A stretch of 29,209 bases of DNA from an uncultured Clostridium sp. (lineage in GTDB: Bacteria; Bacillota; Clostridia; TANB77; CAG-508). The notes under the pieces were generated by a model, which had not been told where the DNA came from, did no database searches, and saw only the letters and a program-made list of their open reading frames with translations. Shown here in pieces: positions 23,843-29,209 of this stretch. Made by a program: the position numbers and the translations under genes. The stretch is from NCBI GenBank assembly GCA_900553405.1, contig USDF01000020.1:1-29209 (forward strand). Direction: 5' to 3'. The stretch's first letter is position 1. Each line of letters starts with the position of its first letter.

Positions 23843-24418
23843 ATGAAAAATGGAACAAAAGTATTAATTGGTATCGGTGTAGTAGCAGTATTGGTAGTAT
23901 TCTGGTTTTTTGGAACAAGAAACAGCTTAATGTCTTTGAAAGAAGATGTCGAAATGCAACAATCTCAGATTGAAACAACACTTCAAAGACGGAGCGACCT
24001 TATTCCAAATTTGGTAGCAACTGTTAAGGGGTATGCAACCCATGAGGAAAAGGTATTCACAGAAATTGCTGATGCAAGGTCAAAACTTGCTGGAAGTATT
24101 GAGAGTGGAGATATAGAAAGTATCAGTGAAGCAAATAACGCTTTAGATTCTGCTCTTGGCAGGTTACTTTCAATTTCAGAAAATTATCCTAATCTAAAAG
24201 CTAGTGAACAGTTTATTGCATTACAGGATGAATTAGCTGGAACGGAAAACAGAATTGCTGTAGCAAGACAATATTACAATGAGAAAGTAAGAACTTATAA
24301 TATAACAGTTCAAAGATTTCCTACCAGTATAGTCGCTGGAATGAGTGGATATTATCCTATGCAATATTTTGAGGCCGATGAGAGTGCAAAAGAAGTACCT
24401 GAAGTCAATTTTGACTGA
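23843..24418 (+). CDS. lemA: LemA family protein
   Basis: The protein has 191 residues, the normal family size. The N-terminus carries one membrane helix (about 7-24), followed by the conserved LemA start: RNSLMSLKEDVEMQQSQIET, LQRRSDLIPNLVATVKGYA and HEEKVFTEIADARSKL. The remainder is a helical bundle with ASEQFIALQDELAGTENRIAVAR and YYNEKVRTYN near the end. LemA proteins sit in the membrane with the bundle exposed; molecular function is unsettled. Neighbouring TPM proteins are typical partners. The ATG follows TTAGGAGG. It is the last gene of its unit, and its stop is TGA. Confidence 0.95.
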   Translation: MKNGTKVLIGIGVVAVLVVFWFFGTRNSLMSLKEDVEMQQSQIETTLQRRSDLIPNLVATVKGYATHEEKVFTEIADARSKLAGSIESGDIESISEANNALDSALGRLLSISENYPNLKASEQFIALQDELAGTENRIAVARQYYNEKVRTYNITVQRFPTSIVAGMSGYYPMQYFEADESAKEVPEVNFD

Positions 24419-24440
24419 TTTCAACCTAAAAAAAGGAAGC

Positions 24441-24466
24441 GGGGATAGCATAAATAAGCTATCCCC
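24441..24466. terminator. Terminator shared by lemA and the PBP gene
   Basis: GGGGATAGC (24441-24449) pairs with GCTATCCCC (24458-24466) around 8 nt. The T-run is strong in the minus direction (seven Ts after GCTTCC) and weaker in the plus direction. It lies between convergent stop codons. Confidence 0.8.
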
Positions 24467-24468
24467 TA

Positions 24469-24543
24469 TTTCTATTTTAACATATTCTTATTTAATTTGT
24501 CAACTCTACGTAAATATTTGCTTCTTCTTTAACTTTCACTCCT
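24469..24543. repeat. Intact-gene copy of the duplicated PBP 3' end
   Basis: This is the partner of 21021-21095 (70 of 75 identical). It covers the last 17 codons of the PBP gene, the stop and about 20 bp downstream. Similarity stops at the lemA terminator on one side and within the PASTA coding region on the other. Confidence 0.9.
24474..24503 (-). promoter_or_regulatory. Consensus promoter inside the PBP 3' end
   Basis: On the minus strand: TTGACA (24498-24503), 18-bp spacer, TAAAAT (24474-24479). Transcription would start almost at once into the terminator at 24441-24466, so it now seems to make at most a very short RNA. It is the same promoter that drives the candidate RNA in the other copy. 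Confidence 0.45.
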
Positions 24544-26645
24544 TCTTTTGGTGTTTGCTCTTTTATTATAGTATTTTCTTTGTCTATACCTTCTTGTTCA
24601 TTATTTATAACTAATTTCAAATTATTTTCTTTTAGTATACTTTCCGCTTCTTTTATACTTTTTCCTTCTATATTAGGCACTTGGACATCATTTTTTATCT
24701 GTTCTACTTCTTCGTTGTCTTTTACTACTTCCAAATATGGTAACACTTCACCAAATATTTGTGAACCTATTGGTGCTGCAACTCCACCTCCTTGGTGACC
24801 TCCTTCTCCTGTTGGATTATACAATGTTATTAACACAGCTACACTTGGATCTGATATTGGTGCCACGCCTATGAATGATGTTACATATTTTCCTGTGTTT
24901 ACACCATCTTCTGAAGTTCCTGTTTTTCCACCTATTCTATAGCCTTTAACTTGAGAGTTTCTACCTGTTCCATCTGCTACAACAGATTCCATCATGCTTA
25001 ATACATTTTTGGCTGTTTCTTCTGAAATTACTCTATCCTTTTTTATTACTTCTACTTCTTTTCTTTCCCCTGTTTTTCCATCTATAGTTGCTTTTACTAC
25101 TCTTGGTTGTATATATGTTCCCCCATTTGCAATAGTTGACACCATTGTTACCATTTGAATAGGTGTTACTTCAAAACGTTGTCCAAATGCTATTGTTCCA
25201 AGCTCTACTGGTCCAACCTTTTCTTCTTTTAAAAATATACTTCCCGCTTCTCCTGGCAAATCTATTCCTGTCTTTCTTAAAAATCCAAACTTTTCTAAAT
25301 AACTATAATATGTGTGTACTCCTAATTTTTGTCCAAGTCCTATAAATACTGGGTTGCATGAATTCATTAATGCCTGTCTTAAACTTTCACTTCCATGTGG
25401 TCTATAATATCTCCAACATTTCATTCTTACTCCTGCAATTTCAATTCCTCCTGTACAACAAAATTCTCCTGCCTTATCTACCTCTGCTATTTTTTCTTCT
25501 AAAGATGCTGATGCTGTTACTAATTTGAAAGTTGAACCCGGTTCATAAGTATCTGAAACAGCTTTGTTCCTCCACATTGCTTGCATATTTTTGGTTTTGT
25601 CTTCTTGTGAAAGAGTATCCCATACACTTTTTAATTCATCTGTATTTGGAGAATATGGCTCATTTAAATTATAATTTGGATATCCTGCTAAAGCCAATAT
25701 ATCTCCATTTTTTGGATTCATTACTATTATGTTTCCACCATCTGTACACTTATTGTCTATACATGCTTCTTTTAAATATTTTTCTGCAATTCCTTGTATT
25801 GTGCTATCTATAGTTAATACCAAGTCATCTCCATTTACAGCTTTTATATAATCTTCTGAAGTATCATCAATATCTCCACCTTTTGCATCTCTTAGCTTTG
25901 TAATTTTTCCTGTACTACCTTTTAAGGTTTTATCATATAAAGCTTCTATTCCATCTAATCCCTGATTATCACTACCACAAAATCCTATAATTTGAGATGC
26001 CAAATTGTTAAATGGATAATATCTTTTTGTGTCTTCATCTATATTAATTCCTGTTGTAATATTATTATTTTGCATCCATACTCTTAATTCATCTGCTTTT
26101 TCTTTGTCTACCTTCTTAATTATTGTTTCTATAGAACTTCTTTTACTTACTTTTTTTAAAACCTTTTCATAATCTAATGAGAATATATTTGATAGTGCAG
26201 TTGCTATTTTTTCTCTATCTTCTTTTTTTATAGTAGTTGGCGTAACTGTTATTGTTTCTACAGTTGAGCTAACTGCTAAAATAGTCTTTCCAGTTGCATC
26301 ATAAATAGTCCCTCTTTTAGGGTTAATGTTTCTGTCTAGTGTTTGTTGCATATATGCCATAGATTGCAATTCTTCTCCTTGTACAAATTGAATGAATCCA
26401 ATTCTTACTAATAATAAAGCCAGCAGTAATATGGCAATTATCATTTCTCGTTTCATTCTTTTCTTTTTGGATAATGTGCCTATTGGTTCTGAATTTCTTT
26501 TATTCTTTTTATTTAATTTTTTAAAATTTATTGGCTTTTTATTTTTTAGTTTTTTTATCTCTTTATCATTTACTTGTCTTTTAATTTCTTTTTCAATTTT
26601 TACTTTTAACTTTTGCTTTGGTGTTTTCTTTTTTCTCTCCTTCAA
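24492..26645 (-). CDS. Class B penicillin-binding protein, FtsI/SpoVD type with PASTA domain
   Basis: The protein has 717 residues. It is a transpeptidase that cross-links septal or spore peptidoglycan and works with the SEDS enzyme. A very basic cytoplasmic tail of about 66 residues precedes one membrane helix (about 67-90). The dimerisation domain follows (RGTIYDATGK at 111-120), then the transpeptidase domain with S371TFK, S429CN and K574TGT. One PASTA domain spans about 653-717. The 66-residue Lys-rich tail is long for the family. The start is a TTG with GAGGG 6 nt upstream; no ATG is available before the helix in a good context. Located downstream of mraZ-rsmH-ftsL as usual. A single PASTA domain fits SpoVD, but FtsI/PbpB cannot be excluded. 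Confidence 0.93.
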   Translation of the reverse strand: MKERKKKTPKQKLKVKIEKEIKRQVNDKEIKKLKNKKPINFKKLNKKNKRNSEPIGTLSKKKRMKREMIIAILLLALLLVRIGFIQFVQGEELQSMAYMQQTLDRNINPKRGTIYDATGKTILAVSSTVETITVTPTTIKKEDREKIATALSNIFSLDYEKVLKKVSKRSSIETIIKKVDKEKADELRVWMQNNNITTGINIDEDTKRYYPFNNLASQIIGFCGSDNQGLDGIEALYDKTLKGSTGKITKLRDAKGGDIDDTSEDYIKAVNGDDLVLTIDSTIQGIAEKYLKEACIDNKCTDGGNIIVMNPKNGDILALAGYPNYNLNEPYSPNTDELKSVWDTLSQEDKTKNMQAMWRNKAVSDTYEPGSTFKLVTASASLEEKIAEVDKAGEFCCTGGIEIAGVRMKCWRYYRPHGSESLRQALMNSCNPVFIGLGQKLGVHTYYSYLEKFGFLRKTGIDLPGEAGSIFLKEEKVGPVELGTIAFGQRFEVTPIQMVTMVSTIANGGTYIQPRVVKATIDGKTGERKEVEVIKKDRVISEETAKNVLSMMESVVADGTGRNSQVKGYRIGGKTGTSEDGVNTGKYVTSFIGVAPISDPSVAVLITLYNPTGEGGHQGGGVAAPIGSQIFGEVLPYLEVVKDNEEVEQIKNDVQVPNIEGKSIKEAESILKENNLKLVINNEQEGIDKENTIIKEQTPKEGVKVKEEANIYVELTN

Positions 26646-26658
26646 CCTTATCCCTCAC

Positions 26659-26708
26659 ATTCTTAAGTTTATATTATCTCTTATATTAAGAATATGATAA
26701 AAGAACAA
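26659..26708 (-). promoter_or_regulatory. Probable promoter and inverted repeat upstream of the PBP gene
   Basis: On the minus strand: TTGTTC (26703-26708), 17-bp spacer, TATAAG (26680-26685). Perfect 8-bp arms ATTCTTAA / TTAAGAAT (26659-26666 and 26686-26693) flank the -10 and start region, suggesting an operator or a leader hairpin next to the ribosome site. With the terminator after ftsL, this makes the PBP gene at least partly independent. Confidence 0.45.
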
Positions 26709-26744
26709 TTCTCATAACCTGTTTTTTTTGTGACGAAGCAAAAA

Positions 26745-26779
26745 AATAGAAGTAAAATTTTATATTTTTTACCTCTATT
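26745..26779 (-). terminator. Terminator after the ftsL-like gene
   Basis: 13-bp arms (26745-26757 with 26767-26779) with one G-U pair, followed on the minus strand by seven Ts. It lies directly after the ftsL stop and may be partial, since the PBP gene is on the same strand. Confidence 0.7.
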
Positions 26780-26781
26780 CT

Positions 26782-27297
26782 TTATTTAAATAAATTTTTA
26801 ATTGTATTTATAATATTTTGAAAAAAGTTTGTATCTTCCTCTATTATTACTTCTTCTTTTGCAGATTCTATGTAGTCTTTTTTTGGTAAGCTTACATATA
26901 CTTTTTGGCTATTTGATAATTTTTGCATTCCTAATTTTTCTTTTGCAGATTGCTCTATATTATTTAAATTTAATGTCTTTTCTATATTGACCTTTAATTG
27001 TTCATTTTCTTTTTCAATAGCACTTACTTCTTTTTTCAATTTTTCTTTTTTATTGCAACTTTCTGTTATAAGTGAGTTTTGGTAGCCCATAGCAAATAAA
27101 ATTGTAAAGGCAATAGCAATATATAAAACTAATTTTGCCTTTGGTTTCATTTTTTTCTTTTGAGCATTTTTTTCTACCTTCATACTTTTAGTTGAAGATT
27201 TCTTTTGTTTATATGGGTTCTTTTTAGGTTCGTACTCAGGTTGTAATTTTCTAGGGCTAGTTTCATATTGATACCCTTGATATTTAGGATATGCCAT
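26782..27297 (-). CDS. ftsL: FtsL-like division protein
   Basis: The protein has 171 residues. A long polar, basic N-terminus (about 1-54, with Pro/Tyr/Lys) is cytoplasmic, followed by one membrane helix (about 55-73) and an extracytoplasmic coiled coil (about 79-107, KKEKLKKEVSAIEKENEQLK) and a helix containing EQSAKEKLGMQKL, a pattern shared by FtsL and DivIC. The acidic C-terminal tail (about 140-171) ends in an amphipathic segment. These proteins form a scaffold with the PBP and FtsW at the septum. Assignment rests on topology and position between rsmH and the PBP, because sequence conservation in the family is low. The ATG follows AGAGGTGAG. Both termini are longer than in Bacillus FtsL (about 117 residues). 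Confidence 0.85.
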   Translation of the reverse strand: MAYPKYQGYQYETSPRKLQPEYEPKKNPYKQKKSSTKSMKVEKNAQKKKMKPKAKLVLYIAIAFTILFAMGYQNSLITESCNKKEKLKKEVSAIEKENEQLKVNIEKTLNLNNIEQSAKEKLGMQKLSNSQKVYVSLPKKDYIESAKEEVIIEEDTNFFQNIINTIKNLFK

Positions 27298-27333
27298 TTG
27301 CTTTAACTCACCTCTTTCCTTCGTATATTTCTT

Positions 27334-28266
27334 CTATTGTGCTTTTTCAAAAATTCTTAATTTTGCACTTTTAGATCTTGAGTTTTCTTCTTGTTCTTCT
27401 TTTGATGCTACTATTGGTTTTTTATTTATTATTTTTCCTTCTGAATGATATCCACACACGCAATATGGTAAATCTTTTGGGCATGTGCATTTACCTTCTG
27501 CATCTGAATATGCTTGTTTTACTGCTCTATCTTCTAGTGAATGGAATGTAATTACACATAGCCTACCTTCTGGTTTTAGACATTCTATACAATTTCTTAT
27601 AGTTTCTTTTAATGGTTCTATTTCATTGTTCACTTCTATTCTAATAGCTTGAAATGTTCTTTTTGCTGGATGTCCATCCTTTTGTTTTGAAATAGGTATT
27701 GATTTTCTTATAATATCTACTAATTGCATAGTTGTTTCGATTGGTGAAATTTGTCTATCTTTTACAATGTTTCTTGCAATATTTTTTGCAAATCTTTCTT
27801 CACCGTATTCTTCTATAATTTTGCTAAGTTCTTCTTCTGTATAATTGTTTACAACATCTTTTGCTGTTAGTTCTTGGGTTTTATCCATTCTCATATCTAA
27901 TGTAGCTTCTCCCATATAGCTAAAACCTCTTGCTCTTTCATCTAATTGATATGAAGATACTCCCAAGTCTAATAATATTCCATCTACTTTATCTATTTGT
28001 ATGCTTTTTAGTAATTCTTTTATATCATCATGGTTTCCATGTAAATATACTACATTTTCATATTCTTTAAGTCTTTCTTTTGCTGCTTTAAGTGCTTCTT
28101 CGTCCCTGTCTATTCCTATTAGTTTTCCTTTAGAAGATAACTTTTTCAATATTTCACTGCTATGACCTGCTCCTCCTAAAGTTCCATCTACATATATTCC
28201 ATTTTCTTTTATATTTAATCCTTCAATGCATTCTTGTAGTAATACACTTTTATGTTTAAATTCCAC
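27334..28266 (-). CDS. rsmH: RsmH, 16S rRNA (cytosine-1402-N4)-methyltransferase
   Basis: The protein has 310 residues, as expected. It methylates N4 of C1402 in the ribosomal decoding centre with S-adenosylmethionine. Visible motifs are the SAM-binding YVDGTLGGAGHS (25-36), GIDRDEEAL, GILLDLGVSSYQLDERARGFS (DLGVSS loop), HPAKRTFQAIRIEVN and the catalytic-site segment CVITFHSLEDRAVK. The ending with a Cys cluster (CTCPKDLPYCVCG) is common in Firmicute members. The start is GTG with AGGAG 8 nt upstream. It lies 36 bp before ftsL. The 323-bp distance to mraZ is far larger than usual. Confidence 0.97.
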   Translation of the reverse strand: MEFKHKSVLLQECIEGLNIKENGIYVDGTLGGAGHSSEILKKLSSKGKLIGIDRDEEALKAAKERLKEYENVVYLHGNHDDIKELLKSIQIDKVDGILLDLGVSSYQLDERARGFSYMGEATLDMRMDKTQELTAKDVVNNYTEEELSKIIEEYGEERFAKNIARNIVKDRQISPIETTMQLVDIIRKSIPISKQKDGHPAKRTFQAIRIEVNNEIEPLKETIRNCIECLKPEGRLCVITFHSLEDRAVKQAYSDAEGKCTCPKDLPYCVCGYHSEGKIINKKPIVASKEEQEENSRSKSAKLRIFEKAQ

Positions 28267-28293
28267 TTTTAAACTCCTATATCTACTATTCTT

Positions 28294-28348
28294 AAATTAG
28301 CATCAATAGTTGGTATTTAAAAAATACCAACTATTTTAATGCTAATTT
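28294..28348. promoter_or_regulatory. Large bulged hairpin upstream of rsmH
   Basis: The left arm 28294-28318 pairs with 28322-28348: 14 bp next to a 3-nt loop, a small bulge, then 10 bp more. It lies in the rsmH leader, about 30 nt before the start codon. In the gene (minus) direction no T-run follows, whereas in the plus direction there is a seven-T run, although no plus-strand gene reads into it. It may be a processing or stability element in the leader, or a terminator for antisense RNA. Confidence 0.7.
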
Positions 28349-28358
28349 TTTTATTTTT

Positions 28359-28567
28359 CTTTAGTGAGCTGTCATCTTTTCTTTTGTAAATTTATATTTT
28401 TACTTTTGTAAGCATTGTGAATTTTTCTTTTGAAGTTTAAAATATTGTTCTTTAGTTATTTTAAACTTTTTCTTTCGTTTTTAGATCTTATCTTTTGTGT
28501 ATTAGTTTTTTTCTTTTGTAAAAATTAAATTTTTTATCTTTTGTACATTAAAATTTTTTCTTTAGTA
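28359..28567 (-). repeat. Array of ten degenerate ~22-bp repeats between mraZ and rsmH
   Basis: On the minus strand a core of the form TACAAAAGAAAAA (variants C[A/T]AAAGA, CGAAAGA) recurs ten times. In plus coordinates the cores begin at 28359, 28381, 28403, 28427, 28450, 28472, 28492, 28513, 28538 and 28560, so spacings run 20-25 bp with a mean near 22. The 8-12 bases between cores are variable and AT-rich. An eleventh weaker copy may lie at 28578. No reading frame runs through it. The spacing is about two helical turns, so the A-tracts would lie on one face of the DNA. Confidence 0.85.
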
Positions 28568-28589
28568 TTTATATAAACTTTAAAAAAAG

Positions 28590-29021
28590 TTATATACCAA
28601 GCATTGTCATATTTTCTGCCATTTCATCTGCTGAAATATTTTCATCACTAGTATAATTTTTCCATTTGTCTCTATTCCAAATTTCAAGCCTTGTCCCTAC
28701 ACCAATAATTACAACATCTTTTTCCATGTTGGCATATTCTCTTAGGTTACTTGCAATTAAGAATCTTCCTTGTTTATCTATTTCACATTCTATTGCGCCA
28801 GATAAGAAAAATCTTACGAAATCTCTGGCATTTTTATTAGTAAGTGGTAGTGTTTTTAATTTTTCTTCAAAGTTTGACCATTCTGTTTGTGAAAACCCAA
28901 ATAAGCATCCATCTAACCCTTTGGTTATGATGAATTTTTCTCCCATGTCCTCTCTTAACTTAGCTGGCATTATTAATCTGCCTTTAACATCTAGAGAATG
29001 CTCGTATTCACCAATCAACAC
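28590..29021 (-). CDS. mraZ: MraZ, transcriptional regulator of the dcw cluster
   Basis: The protein has 143 residues, the usual length. Two AbrB/MraZ-type swapped-hairpin domains are visible: GEYEHSLDVKGRLIMPAKLRE (4-24) and CEIDKQGRFLIASNLREYA (about 78-96), each with the DxKGR / DKQGR turn. MraZ forms rings and binds direct repeats upstream of its own gene, and in known cases represses the operon. Three such repeats are present at 29044-29073. The start is a GTG with GGGAGGTGA 6 nt upstream. It is the first gene of the cluster, but the distance to rsmH is unusual. Confidence 0.97.
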   Translation of the reverse strand: MLIGEYEHSLDVKGRLIMPAKLREDMGEKFIITKGLDGCLFGFSQTEWSNFEEKLKTLPLTNKNARDFVRFFLSGAIECEIDKQGRFLIASNLREYANMEKDVVIIGVGTRLEIWNRDKWKNYTSDENISADEMAENMTMLGI

Positions 29022-29043
29022 TTTGAATCACCTCCCGTGCATT

Positions 29044-29073
29044 TTATTCCACTTTGCTCCACTTCACTCCACT
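29044..29073 (-). promoter_or_regulatory. MraZ-binding boxes (three 10-bp direct repeats)
   Basis: On the minus strand AGTGGAGTGA, AGTGGAGCAA and AGTGGAATAA follow each other without gap, with a 10-bp period. They lie just downstream of the predicted -10, where bound MraZ would block transcription. The GTGG-type repeats with 10-bp spacing match the known MraZ operator layout. Confidence 0.85.
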
Positions 29074-29081
29074 TTTATTAA

Positions 29082-29110
29082 ATTTTAATATAAGAATAAT
29101 AAAAAAGCAA
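29082..29110 (-). promoter_or_regulatory. Promoter of mraZ
   Basis: On the minus strand: -35 TTGCTT (29105-29110), 17-bp spacer, -10 TAAAAT (29082-29087). The -35 overlaps the arm of the terminator at 29101-29148. Confidence 0.6.
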
Positions 29111-29148
29111 TACTTTTTTAAAAAATTTTTTAAAAGTATTGCTTTTTT
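29101..29148. terminator. Terminator of the gene before mraZ
   Basis: A perfect 17-bp stem (29101-29117 with 29132-29148) with a 14-nt loop that is itself AT-complementary, T-runs on both strands. It would end a transcript coming from beyond the right edge of the window. Confidence 0.8.
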
Positions 29149-29154
29149 ATTTAT

Positions 29155-29209
29155 TTTTTATATTCTAGGAAAGTTATCATAGTATGATAACTTTCTGTAG
29201 AAGATAAAT
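29155..29209. repeat. Right copy of the 55-bp inverted terminal repeat
   Basis: This is the exact reverse complement of 1-55, running to the last base of the window, with the same internal 27-bp palindrome. Confidence 0.9.

Noticed and set aside
28359..28567. CRISPR array
   Set aside because: The repeats are about 12 bp, degenerate and AT-only, the spacers 8-12 bp, and there are no cas genes; the scale does not fit CRISPR.
29044..29073. A minisatellite upstream of mraZ
   Set aside because: The 10-bp GTGGA repeats just after the -10 of mraZ are the expected MraZ operator, so no new explanation is needed.
1..29209. A transposon or linear plasmid with terminal inverted repeats
   Set aside because: The interior is core chromosome (dcw, topA, trmFO) without transposase, replication or telomere genes, so a repeat shared by contig ends is simpler.

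Overview
The window reads as a chromosomal segment of an AT-rich, monoderm Firmicute, most likely an uncultured Clostridia-type gut lineage. The reasons are strong purine-rich Shine-Dalgarno sites, many T-rich intrinsic terminators, sigma-A promoters with 17-bp spacers, a dcw (division and cell wall) cluster, a meso-DAP-type MurE and a topA/trmFO neighbourhood. TGA is used as a stop, so the code is standard. I support 22 protein-coding genes, 17 of them on the minus strand. No tRNA, rRNA, transposase or CRISPR array was seen. Species is not determinable from sequence reading alone.

Read along the minus strand from the right-hand end, the layout is as follows. (1) mraZ - rsmH - ftsL-like - PBP (FtsI/SpoVD type with one PASTA domain), starting at a promoter with three 10-bp MraZ boxes; an unusual 323-bp gap between mraZ and rsmH holds ten degenerate ~22-bp repeats and a large hairpin. 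(2) An accessory block of about 8 kb splits the dcw cluster: a plus-strand TPM / TPM-lipoprotein / LemA cassette, a minus-strand GNAT - DUF402 pair, a plus-strand GT2 glycosyltransferase and a minus-strand cytoplasmic GH3 glucosidase. (3) The dcw cluster resumes with murE - mraY - ftsW - murG; murF and murD are absent from their usual places, and murC, murB, ftsQ, ftsA and ftsZ are not in the window. (4) topA, followed closely by a lone Sua5 C-terminal domain. (5) A small plus-strand membrane protein, a two-gene ABC exporter, then a SWIM/SNF2 helicase and trmFO.

MraZ and RsmH are the regulator and 16S rRNA methylase at the head of the cluster. FtsL, the PBP and FtsW form the septal synthase machinery. 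MurE, MraY and MurG supply lipid II from UDP-MurNAc-tripeptide onwards. TopA and TrmFO are housekeeping genes that are commonly neighbours in Firmicutes.

The most interesting non-genic signals are these: the ten-unit ~22-bp array between mraZ and rsmH; a 75-bp duplication of the PBP gene's 3' end on the far side of the TPM/LemA cassette, in which all four coding differences fall at third codon positions; a ~124-nt RNA gene or attenuator driven by a promoter inside that duplicated segment; a nested GC-rich REPIN-like palindrome between ftsW and murG; a stand-alone Sua5 C-domain; a leader attenuator in front of the first TPM gene; and a perfect 55-bp inverted repeat at the two outer ends of the window, which may be an assembly-graph signature.
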